From assembly GCA_016874975.1 (NCBI GenBank), contig VGSQ01000012.1, positions 1-46,941 on the forward strand: a DNA stretch of 46,941 bases, in the 5' to 3' direction. Source of the DNA: Deltaproteobacteria bacterium. GTDB lineage: Bacteria > Desulfobacterota > Desulfobaccia > Desulfobaccales > 0-14-0-80-60-11. Numbering within the stretch: the first letter of the stretch is position 1; each line of letters begins with the position of its first letter. The notes beneath the pieces were generated by a model. The model ran no database searches. It saw only the letters and a list, made by a program, of their open reading frames with translations, and was not told the DNA's origin. A program made the translations under genes and the position numbers. This document shows, piece after piece, positions 6,869 to 15,818 of the stretch.

Positions 6869-8161
6869 ATGACCGCGCCGCCCCGTCCCGACCTCTCCCT
6901 TCGCCTGAAGCTCCTGGTGGTGGGGGTGCTCTATGTGGCCGAAGGCATCCCCTTCGGGCTCATTATCACCTCCATGAACGCCTACCTGGCCGGCCAGGGG
7001 GTGCCCCCGGAGCAGATCGGCGTCCTGAGCCTGCTGGGCCTGGCCTGGAGCCTGAAATTCTTCTGGAGCCCCCTGGTGGACCGCTTCGGCTCCCGGGCCG
7101 CCTGGATCGTGGGCGCCCAGGCGGTCATGAGCCTCTGTCTGCTGGGGCTGGCGCTCCAGGCCGACGGCCCCGTCAACCTGGTCTTCTGGGTCCTGCTGGG
7201 CATCCTGGTGGTGGCTTCGGCCACCCAGGACCTGGCCATCGACGCCTACACCATCGACTTCCTGGAAACGAGCGAACTGGGTCTGGCCAACGGGGTCAGG
7301 AGCGGCGCCTATCGCATCGGCTCTCTCGCCGCGGGCTCGGGTCTCCTCATCCTGGCCGACCAGGTGGGCTGGCGCCCCGCCCTGGTGGGGCTGACCATCA
7401 CGCTGGCCGCCCTGGCCCTGACCATCTGGGTCTTTCGACCCTTCCACCTGCCCCGACCGGTGGAGGGAGCCGCCGCCCGGCAAGACGGCCCTCTGGCCAC
7501 TTTTCGTTCCGCCCTGACGGGCCTGTGGAGCCACACCGCCATCGCCGTGATCATCGTTTTCACCCTGACCTACAAGGCGGGGGACGCCCTCATGGGCACC
7601 ATGGTCATCCCCTTCTGGAAAAGCCAGGGGTTCAGCAACACCGAGATCGGCGTGGTCTCCGGCATCCTGGGCTCGGTGGCCACCTCCCTGGGGGCGCTGT
7701 TGGGGGGCTGGTTCACCAGCCGGGCCGGCATCGGCACCTCGCTGTGGGTCCTGGGGCTCTTCCAGGCCGTCTCCAATCTGGGGTACTGGGCCGCGGCCCT
7801 GCCCGGCATGGGTCGCAAAGTGCTCTTCCACCTGTCCCTGCCCTTTCTGGACGCCTCCTGGCCCGTCTATCCCATCTACCTGGCCTCCCAGGGGGAGAGC
7901 CTCAGTTCCGGGCTGGGCTACGCCCCCTTCATGGCCTTCCTCATGAGCCTGTGCGACAAACGCTTCAGCGCCACCCAATACGCCTTCTTCGTCTTCCTGT
8001 CGGTGCTGAGCGGCCGGATTATGGGCTTTCTGGGCGGCTTCGGGGTCAAATACCTGGGGTACGCCCCTTTCTTCTTCGTCACCTTCCTGGCCGCCCTGCC
8101 CGCCTTTGCCCTGCTCCCCTGGATCCTGCCCGTGGCGCGCCAGGTGGAGGGGCGGGAATGA
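6869..8161 (+). CDS. AmpG/PAT-like major facilitator permease
   Basis: A 430-residue membrane protein with about 12 hydrophobic segments. VLYVAEGIPFGL near the N-terminus, LKFFWSPLVDRF and especially the SATQDLAIDAY motif are hallmarks of the PAT branch of the MFS, which contains AmpG muropeptide permeases and acetyl-CoA transporters. The ATG at 6869 was chosen because an upstream ATG at 6791 overlaps cooC and adds a non-membrane, non-conserved head. The substrate cannot be named from sequence: no peptidoglycan recycling gene is adjacent. Its stop overlaps the next start as ATGA. Confidence 0.75.
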   Translation: MTAPPRPDLSLRLKLLVVGVLYVAEGIPFGLIITSMNAYLAGQGVPPEQIGVLSLLGLAWSLKFFWSPLVDRFGSRAAWIVGAQAVMSLCLLGLALQADGPVNLVFWVLLGILVVASATQDLAIDAYTIDFLETSELGLANGVRSGAYRIGSLAAGSGLLILADQVGWRPALVGLTITLAALALTIWVFRPFHLPRPVEGAAARQDGPLATFRSALTGLWSHTAIAVIIVFTLTYKAGDALMGTMVIPFWKSQGFSNTEIGVVSGILGSVATSLGALLGGWFTSRAGIGTSLWVLGLFQAVSNLGYWAAALPGMGRKVLFHLSLPFLDASWPVYPIYLASQGESLSSGLGYAPFMAFLMSLCDKRFSATQYAFFVFLSVLSGRIMGFLGGFGVKYLGYAPFFFVTFLAALPAFALLPWILPVARQVEGRE

Positions 8162-8685
8162 TTTCTCAGAACCTCCCCCGCCTCCTCCTCACCGGCCCGC
8201 CGCAATGCGGCAAGACCACGGTGGTGCGCCGGGTGGTGGAGGCCTATCCGGGCCGGGCCGCGGGGTTTTATACCAGGGAGGTCCGAGAGGGGGGGCGGAG
8301 GGTGGGCTTCGAGATCGTCACCCTCACCGGGGAGGCGGCCTGGCTCAGCCACGTCGATTTTGCCGGGCCCCGGGTGGGGCGCTATGGGGTGGATGTTCCC
8401 GGTTTCGAGAGGCTGGCCCTGCCCGCCCTGGCCCCGGCCCCCGGCGTGGACCTTCTGGTGGTGGACGAAATCGGCAAAATGGAGTGCCTCTCCCCGGCCT
8501 TTGTGGCGGCGGTGGAGCGCCTCTGGACCGCCCCGGCGGCGCTGCTGGCCACGGTGGCGGCCAAGGGCGGCGGCCTTATCCGGGAGATCAAGGCCCGCCC
8601 CGGAGGCCGTCTCCTCCCCGTCACTCCACGCAACCGGGACAGGCTTCCGGAAGAGATTCTCGACCTCCTCCGCCCATATCAGTAA
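8158..8685 (+). CDS. THEP1-family nucleoside-triphosphatase
   Basis: A 175-residue P-loop enzyme of the NTPase_1/THEP1 family, which hydrolyses nucleoside triphosphates in vitro and whose cell role is poorly known. The P-loop is GPPQCGKTT (13-21), Walker B is LLVVDEIGKME, and GFYTREVREGGRRVGFEIV is the usual family block. Length is typical. It overlaps the permease stop by four bases and ends the plus-strand group; the next gene converges on it. Confidence 0.8.
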   Translation: MISQNLPRLLLTGPPQCGKTTVVRRVVEAYPGRAAGFYTREVREGGRRVGFEIVTLTGEAAWLSHVDFAGPRVGRYGVDVPGFERLALPALAPAPGVDLLVVDEIGKMECLSPAFVAAVERLWTAPAALLATVAAKGGGLIREIKARPGGRLLPVTPRNRDRLPEEILDLLRPYQ

Positions 8686-8757
8686 CCGGACATTCATTTC
8701 CGGTAGTGATTATTTTTCACGGGAAAGACCTTTGGAGGGGTGAACCGGTCGATTTGT

Positions 8758-8791
8758 AAAAAATATGGAGACCCTCCTCTTCAGGGGAGGG
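8758..8791 (-). terminator. Terminator after the YhcC-like gene
   Basis: On the minus strand a CCCTCC/GGAGGG stem spans the stop codon region of the gene at 8781-9725, and six T residues (complement of 8758-8763) follow after a short gap. It separates two converging transcription units. Confidence 0.45.
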
Positions 8792-9725
8792 CCATCCGTC
8801 CCTTGGCCCCGCCGCCATAAAACCTCCCCTGGCGGCTGCCGCGGCGGGCGAATTCCTCCCGGATGCGCCGGAGCACCCGGGCTTTGTCCCGGCACCAGGA
8901 CGGCCCCACCAGCTCCTCCGGGTGCGGGTCGCCGGTGAGGCGGTGGATCACCATCTCCGGCGGCAACAGTTCCACGAAATCCACCACCAGGGAGACGTAC
9001 GTTTCTTCGCTCAGGGGCTGGTAGGCGCCCCGCCGGTAGAGTTGCTCCAGGCCCGACCCTTGAATGACGTAGAGCAGGTGGATTTTCACCCCCTGGACGG
9101 GGAGGGCCGCCAGGTAGCGGGCGGTGGCGGCCATCTCCGCCGGACCTTCGCCGGGGAGACCCAAGATGACATGGGCCACCACCGGCAGGTCCCGGGCGGC
9201 CGCCCGCCGGGCCGCGTCCGTGAAGCAGGCCACGTCGTGCCCCCGGTTGAGACGTCGCAGGGTGGCATCGTGGGCCGACTGGAGGCCCAGCTCCAGCCAG
9301 AGCAGCCGCTGTGCGGCGAGCCTGGCCAGCAGGTCCAGCACCTCATCGGGCAGGCAATCCGGCCGGGTGCCGATGGCCAGTCCCACCACCTCCGGGAAAG
9401 CCAGGGCCTCCCGGTAGAGCGCCGCGAGGCGGGCCGCCGGGGCGTAGGTGTTGGAAAAACTTTGGAAATAGGCGATGAAACGGTGGGCCCCGTAGCGCCG
9501 CCCCAGACGCTCCATCCCTTCCCGTAGTTGCCGGGTCAACTCCAGTCCGCGCCCCCAGGCCCCGGTGCCGGAGCCCCGGGCGTTGCAATAGAGGCAGCCC
9601 CCCTCCCCCACCCGGCCGTCCCGGTTGGGGCAGGTCAGCCCGGCGTCCAGGGTCACCTTCTGGACCCGTTCCCCGAAGAGCCGCCGCAGGTGAGAATTGA
9701 GGTCATGGTAGGGCAAAGGGGGCAT
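8781..9725 (-). CDS. YhcC-like radical SAM protein (TIGR01212 type)
   Basis: A 314-residue radical SAM protein. The cluster motif has the long spacing C32-x11-C44-x2-C47 (CPNRDGRVGEGGCLYC) that defines the YhcC/TIGR01212 family, and HVILGLPGEG and LGLQSAHDATLRRLNRGHD are also family blocks. The function of the family is not firmly known; a role in RNA or cofactor modification is often guessed. The ATG at 9725 overlaps the rsmE stop, so the two are co-translated. Upstream in-frame sequence only runs through rsmE and was excluded. Confidence 0.85.
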   Translation of the reverse strand: MPPLPYHDLNSHLRRLFGERVQKVTLDAGLTCPNRDGRVGEGGCLYCNARGSGTGAWGRGLELTRQLREGMERLGRRYGAHRFIAYFQSFSNTYAPAARLAALYREALAFPEVVGLAIGTRPDCLPDEVLDLLARLAAQRLLWLELGLQSAHDATLRRLNRGHDVACFTDAARRAAARDLPVVAHVILGLPGEGPAEMAATARYLAALPVQGVKIHLLYVIQGSGLEQLYRRGAYQPLSEETYVSLVVDFVELLPPEMVIHRLTGDPHPEELVGPSWCRDKARVLRRIREEFARRGSRQGRFYGGGAKGRMALP

Positions 9726-10528
9726 CAGGCCAAATCCCCCCAGGCGTGTTGGATGAGGACGATGATGGTCAGGGCCGCAGTCTCCACTTTGAGGCGCCGG
9801 GGACCCAGGCTCACCAGTCGGAACCCCTGCTCTTGGGCCATGGCCGCTTCCTCCGGTGGGAAGCCGCCTTCTGGACCCACCACCACCCTGACGCCGTGAG
9901 GACGGGGGCCGCACAGGGAGAGGCTCAGGCCGCCGACCCGCTCCTCCTCCCAGCACAGGAGCTTGACCTCCTCGGGCCCCTCCAGAATCCGGGCGAAAGG
10001 GGCCGCAGGGGCGATCTCCGGCAAAAAGGCCCGCTGGCAGGACTTCAAGCTCTCCCGGGCCAGACGGCGCCACCGTTCCAGCCTTTGGGCCAGGCGAGGC
10101 GACGCGGGCCTGGCCGAAAAGGCCGAAAGGAAAGGCTCAATCCGCCGGACACCCATTTCCGTGGCCTGCCGGATCACCGTCTCCAGGGCCTCGGTCTTGG
10201 CCAGGCCCACGGCCAGGGTGAGGTAGAGGGGTGATTCGACGACGGGCTCCAGTTCCCGCTCCAGGGTCAGCACCACGCCCTCGGGGGCCACCCGCTCCAC
10301 CCGGGCTTCGACCACCCGGCCGCACCCGTCGCACACCTCCACCCGGTGGCCCTGGCCCAGACGCAGGACCCGGGTCAGGTGGCGGCTCTCCTCGGGGTCG
10401 AGCACGACGCCGCCGTCCCGAAAACATTCGGGGTCGGCAAAAAAGCGCCTGGCAGCCCCCCCGCCCGAGGGTGAGGCGGCGCCCGCGGCCCGGGCTGGGC
10501 CGGTCCCAGAAGGGTCATCTTTTTTCAT
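9725..10528 (-). CDS. rsmE: 16S rRNA m3U1498 methyltransferase
   Basis: A 267-residue SPOUT-fold enzyme that methylates N3 of U1498 in 16S rRNA with SAM. Family blocks are seen: HLTRVLRLGQGHRVEVCDG, KTEALETVIRQATEMGVRRI, RWRRLARESLKSCQR, and the SAM-binding knot VVVGPEGGFPPEEAAMAQEQGF followed by LGPRRLKVETAAL. The first 25 residues are a Gly/Ala/Pro-rich extension and a later start is possible. Upstream, a 101-base spacer with dispersed repeats separates it from hflX on the same strand. Confidence 0.9.
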   Translation of the reverse strand: MKKDDPSGTGPARAAGAASPSGGGAARRFFADPECFRDGGVVLDPEESRHLTRVLRLGQGHRVEVCDGCGRVVEARVERVAPEGVVLTLERELEPVVESPLYLTLAVGLAKTEALETVIRQATEMGVRRIEPFLSAFSARPASPRLAQRLERWRRLARESLKSCQRAFLPEIAPAAPFARILEGPEEVKLLCWEEERVGGLSLSLCGPRPHGVRVVVGPEGGFPPEEAAMAQEQGFRLVSLGPRRLKVETAALTIIVLIQHAWGDLA

Positions 10529-10555
10529 GGCGCAGGTGCTCCATAATGGAAAACT

Positions 10556-10623
10556 TCATGGCCCCAACGGGGCCACCTCAGAAGATAAAAACCCCGCCGC
10601 AGGGGGGGTGAAACCCGCCCCTC
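10556..10623. repeat. Composite dispersed repeat in rsmE-hflX spacer
   Basis: Two small palindromes: GGCCCC-AAC-GGGGCC with CATG at its left edge (10558-10575), then a GGGTGAAACCCGCCCCT block (10607-10623). The same pair recurs at 41188-41261, so it is a mobile or amplified intergenic element rather than a gene-specific site. Confidence 0.6.
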
Positions 10624-10629
10624 AGAGGC

Positions 10630-12297
<1,668 letters not shown>

Positions 12298-12384
12298 GGT
12301 TTAATCAATGCCCCGGTCGGTGTTAGGGTATGCCATGAGCAGTTTTTTCCTTAACCAACCGCTTAAAGGTGTGGTGACCCTCCG

Positions 12385-12437
12385 GCCAAGCGGGAGCTTG
12401 GCGGGCAAGTGGGTTCCCAAGCGGGAGCTTGGGAACC
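12385..12437. repeat. Two adjacent CAAGC-GGGA-GCTTG hairpins
   Basis: GCCAAGC/GCTTGGC (12385-12402) and the 11-bp perfect stem GGTTCCCAAGC/GGTTCCCAAGC-complement (12412-12437) stand side by side, both with GGGA loops. Related sequences occur near 31907 and 37866. They lie in the 250-base gap between the minus-strand hflX and MFS genes and could act as a bidirectional terminator as well as a repeat. Confidence 0.6.
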
Positions 12438-12547
12438 AGAGGTTTTCTTATCCTTTTTCCGGAGGAAAAATCCTCTGCCATAACTGTTTGAATTATAACA
12501 TATTCTTCATAAGAAAACCACAAGCCCGGGTCTGGGGCGGCCTGGCG

Positions 12548-13750
12548 TCAGCGGGATGGGTCGGCGCTCCTCATCATCCGGAAAGAGAAGGGGGCCAGAA
12601 TGATCAGACAGAGTCCGGCCAGGAGATAGCTCACCGGATATCCGGTGAGCTCAATGACATATCCCATCAAGGCCGAAGACAGCATCATGCCCAGGTAGAT
12701 GACGGTGTTGTAGCCGCCCATGGCCAGTCCCCGCAATTCGGGAGAGGCCACTTCGGCGATGAGGGCCCCCAGGGGCGTGAAAGTCAGCCCCATGCCGACT
12801 CCCAGGATAATGCCCAGGACCAGGAAGTGGAGGAAGTTATGGGCCAGGCCGAAGGCGCCCAGGAACGCTCCCATGCTCACCAGGCCGACGGTGGCCAGAG
12901 GGACGCGGCTGCCCGGCCGGTCGCACAGATGGCCCAGGGGGAGGCGGGACAGGGCGTTGGCCGCGGCCTGGAGCATGAACAACAGGCCGATCCTGGCCAG
13001 GCTGAGGCCCCGCTCGTGGGCCCACAGGGGCAGGAAGGTCATGAACATGCCCATGCCGAAGCAGCCTCCCAGGGTGGCCAGCCAGCAGCCCAACATCTGC
13101 CGGTTGGTGAGGAGGCGCTTCAGGTTTTCCCTCAGGTTCCAGGAGGGGTGGCGATGGGCCGGGGTCAGGCGAATATCGGGCAGGATCAGAAAGGAGAGGC
13201 CCGCGATCACAATGACGAACCCCCCGCTGATGACGAACAGGGAGCAGAATCCCAGCTTCTCCGCCAAGGCGCCGCCGATGGCCGGCCCCACGCTCATGGC
13301 GCTGTAAATGGCCATGGTGTACCAGCCGTAGGAACGACCCAGGTAGCCCGCGGGGGAGACGTCCGCCACATAGGACATGAGGGTGGGTCCCACGGCCGCC
13401 AGCCCAACGCCGAAAAGGAGATAGATGGCGATGAGGTGGGCGGGGGTCCGGCTTAAGCAGAGCAGGAAAGCCGAGACGGCCGACACCAGCAGGCCGGCGG
13501 TGACCAGGACTTTCCGGCCCCGGCGGTCCGAGAGCAGGCCGAAGGGAAAGGAGAGAAACCCGGTGGTGAGCAGGAAGGTGGCGTTGATGAGGCCCACCTG
13601 GGCGGCGTCGGCCCCCAGGGAGGCGGCATAGAGGGGCACTACGGGGATGCGCATGTAGATGCTCACATAACTGGCGAACCCGAAGCCGCAACACATGGCG
13701 ATCAGAAAGGCGGGCGAAGCGATGGGGCGGCGGTCAGCCGGTTCTGGCAT
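12548..13750 (-). CDS. Major facilitator superfamily transporter
   Basis: A 400-residue, 12-segment membrane protein. The MFS motif A appears as GLLSDRRGRKVLV between segments 2 and 3 and in degenerate form in the second half (GHLCDRPGSRVPL). ATG at 13750 has AAGAAGG before it; an upstream ATG at 13795 would add 15 polar residues. The drug-efflux-like first half suggests a small-molecule exporter, but no substrate can be assigned. It stands alone, with a repeat-rich gap upstream. Confidence 0.75.
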   Translation of the reverse strand: MPEPADRRPIASPAFLIAMCCGFGFASYVSIYMRIPVVPLYAASLGADAAQVGLINATFLLTTGFLSFPFGLLSDRRGRKVLVTAGLLVSAVSAFLLCLSRTPAHLIAIYLLFGVGLAAVGPTLMSYVADVSPAGYLGRSYGWYTMAIYSAMSVGPAIGGALAEKLGFCSLFVISGGFVIVIAGLSFLILPDIRLTPAHRHPSWNLRENLKRLLTNRQMLGCWLATLGGCFGMGMFMTFLPLWAHERGLSLARIGLLFMLQAAANALSRLPLGHLCDRPGSRVPLATVGLVSMGAFLGAFGLAHNFLHFLVLGIILGVGMGLTFTPLGALIAEVASPELRGLAMGGYNTVIYLGMMLSSALMGYVIELTGYPVSYLLAGLCLIILAPFSFRMMRSADPSR

Positions 13751-14445
13751 TGTGGCCTTCTTGAAGAGTCGTTCCGTAGGGTGCGTCTTACGCAACCATT
13801 GCCAACGGTGGGCGCCGGGCAGAGCCTGCCCTACCGCGCTCTTCCTCTGTTACGGGTGGGCCGAAGGCCCGTGCGCTCCTTGTGCTTCAGAGAACGGTGG
13901 TTCGGCCGGATGACATCGATTTTAATCAAAGAACCTCTTTAAATCCAACACTGTTCACTTTGGCCACAACCCTGGTTTTATGTGTAGCAGCCGAACGGCG
14001 GGATGCGCTTCGCTTTCCCGCCCTACGGCCCTGGCTCCGTTTCACCGGTTCAACCCGGGAATCGGAGGGGAAGCCTGCGCGGCCGGGCCATGTTATTCAT
14101 GGCCCCGCCATTTTTCCCCGGCATCGCTCGTGATAATGTGTCGATTAAGGCATTTTCGGGACCGGCAAACGGGTAAGAACCTCGCAATTGGGGCATTTTT
14201 ACTCATAGCGGGAAATTATTAATCATTTCACAATCATGTCCCTCCCAATCCGCCGATCTCGGTAAATATGCCCCCCGGGCGGGCCCCGGAGGCCGTCGCC
14301 GCAAAAGAATATATGTCTGATATTACTGCATATTAAAGATGGCGCATCATCGGGCACAAACCTTGCTGGAGATTTGCTCAGGGGAGGGAAAACCGCGTGC
14401 TCCCCACAGGGTGAGATGGTGTCTTCATTAAAGGGCGGTGAGGCC
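13751..14445. repeat. Repeat-rich gap; contains 32-bp duplicate at 13995-14026
   Basis: No gene is supported. Contents: a GGTGCGT/ACGCA palindrome near 13780; an inverted member of the GGGCC-nnn-GGCCC repeat family at 13852-13878; a 32-bp segment at 13995-14026 that is repeated exactly at 39589-39620; and an AT-richer part (14130-14370) that should hold the promoter of the following C1 operon, though no clear promoter boxes were found. Confidence 0.55.
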
Positions 14446-14826
14446 ATGGCGCAATGCAACAAGGTCATAATCGCCGAACCGGAGGCGGACCTGGCGTCCG
14501 GGCTCAGCCTCTGGTTGCGCGAGAACGGTCATCACCCGATTGCCGTGAATAATTTCACGAACCTTCTCATCAACCTGCAGCGGGAAAAGGTGCATGTCCT
14601 GGTCATGGATGTGCGTCTTTGCCAGGGGAGGGGGTACGAAGCCATCTCCATCATCAAGGGGTTGTGCCCCAAGCTGCCCATCATCATCACCGCGGCGGAA
14701 AACAACCCGGAACAGGAGGCCCTTATCCGGCAGCGAGGCATCTTTTACTATCATGTGACGTCATTCGGGCTCGAGGAATTGATGATGGCGATCTCCAACG
14801 CCATGGTGCGGTCGGCGCACCTTTAG
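14446..14826 (+). CDS. Degenerate receiver-domain protein
   Basis: A 126-residue single receiver fold. The phosphorylatable Asp is kept (D55 in VLVMDVRL) and so is T82, but the metal-binding acidic pair at the N-terminus is E11-P12-E13 rather than Asp-Asp, and the conserved Lys of the last loop is replaced (YYHVTSF, T105). Phospho-signalling is therefore doubtful; it may be a protein-protein adaptor. ATG at 14446 follows GGTGAGG; earlier in-frame ATGs at 14416 and 14374 are possible. The MetF-like gene starts 11 bases after its stop, so it leads the C1 operon. Confidence 0.7.
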   Translation: MAQCNKVIIAEPEADLASGLSLWLRENGHHPIAVNNFTNLLINLQREKVHVLVMDVRLCQGRGYEAISIIKGLCPKLPIIITAAENNPEQEALIRQRGIFYYHVTSFGLEELMMAISNAMVRSAHL

Positions 14827-14837
14827 AGGGAGAGTCG

Positions 14838-15707
14838 ATGCAACTGGAAAAGAAACTAGCCGAGGGAGCCTTTGTGGTACTGGCCGAGATGGAGCCGCCC
14901 AAGGGGGTGGAGGTGGCCGGTCTGGTTTCCCAGGCGATGGCGGTGAGAGGCAAGGTGGACGCCTTTGTGGTGCCGGAGATGAGCAGCGCGGTGATGCGCC
15001 TCAGTTCCCTGGGGGTGTCGCTGCTGCTGGCCAGCCGGGGGCTGGAGACGGTGATGCAGGTCTGTTGCCGGGACCGCAACCGCCTGGCCCTGCAGGCGGA
15101 CCTGCTGGCGGCCGGCGCCCTGGGCATCCCCAATGTCATGGGCGTAGCCGGGGACGACATCACCTTCGGGGACCATCACACGGCCAAGGCGGTGGACGAC
15201 CTCACCCTGGAGGAGCTCCTCCAGGGCATGAATACCCTCATGACCGGCCGGGATCTGGCCGGCATCGAACTGAAGGGCGCGCCCCGTTTCTTTGTGGGCT
15301 CCACCGTGAACCCGGGGGCGGCCCACCTGGAAGCGGAGCTGGCCGCCCTGGACCGCAAGCTGGCGGCCGGCGCCCGGTTCTTCATCACCCCGCCCATCTT
15401 CTCGGTGGAGGTGTTGGACGCCTTCCGCAAGCGTGCGGGGGGGCGGCCGATGTATCTGCTGACCACTGTGCTGCTGCTCAAGAGCGTGGGCATGGCCCGG
15501 TACATCCAGCGTCATCTGGGTCAGATTCAGGTTCCGGAGGCCCTGGTCTCCAGGATCCAGAAGGCCCCGGAGCGGGTGCGGGAATGCGTCCAGATCGCCG
15601 CAGAACTGGTGAAGGCCTTCAAGGACCGGGGCGTCAGCGGCGTGGTGATATCCACTCTGGGCTGGGAAGACAGACTGCCGGCGATTCTGTCCGCCGCCGG
15701 CATCTAG
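14838..15707 (+). CDS. MetF-like methylene-THF reductase paralogue
   Basis: A 289-residue TIM-barrel protein of the MTHFR family. AEMEPPKGVEV, VCCRDRNRLALQADLLAAGALGI, FFVGSTVNPG and FFITPPIFSVEVLDAF match MetF landmarks, including the CRDRN folate/flavin block. It is more divergent than the second copy at 20012 (which has the standard VTRDRNRIALQGD). The start follows AGAGGGAGAG. Being in the same operon as HdrA, MvhD, MetV and the other MetF, it may be a second catalytic or structural subunit of the complex; which of the two is the main reductase cannot be told from sequence. Confidence 0.8.
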   Translation: MQLEKKLAEGAFVVLAEMEPPKGVEVAGLVSQAMAVRGKVDAFVVPEMSSAVMRLSSLGVSLLLASRGLETVMQVCCRDRNRLALQADLLAAGALGIPNVMGVAGDDITFGDHHTAKAVDDLTLEELLQGMNTLMTGRDLAGIELKGAPRFFVGSTVNPGAAHLEAELAALDRKLAAGARFFITPPIFSVEVLDAFRKRAGGRPMYLLTTVLLLKSVGMARYIQRHLGQIQVPEALVSRIQKAPERVRECVQIAAELVKAFKDRGVSGVVISTLGWEDRLPAILSAAGI

Positions 15708-15818
15708 CGGATATTTCCCGGCTGTGTTCGGGCATTGCCGCAGAGAGCCGATCTCCGGAGGCAACGCCCTGAAACCTGAAAGCTGAAAGCTGAAACTTCA
15801 GCCTCAAAGGACCAAGTT

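Noticed and set aside
9725-10073. Longer N-terminus for the YhcC-like protein
   Set aside because: The extension only reads through rsmE in another frame, and the conserved protein starts at the ATG overlapping the rsmE stop.
14150-14230. Cyclic-di-GMP or other riboswitch before the C1 operon
   Set aside because: Some similar short words, but no consistent paired architecture could be drawn.
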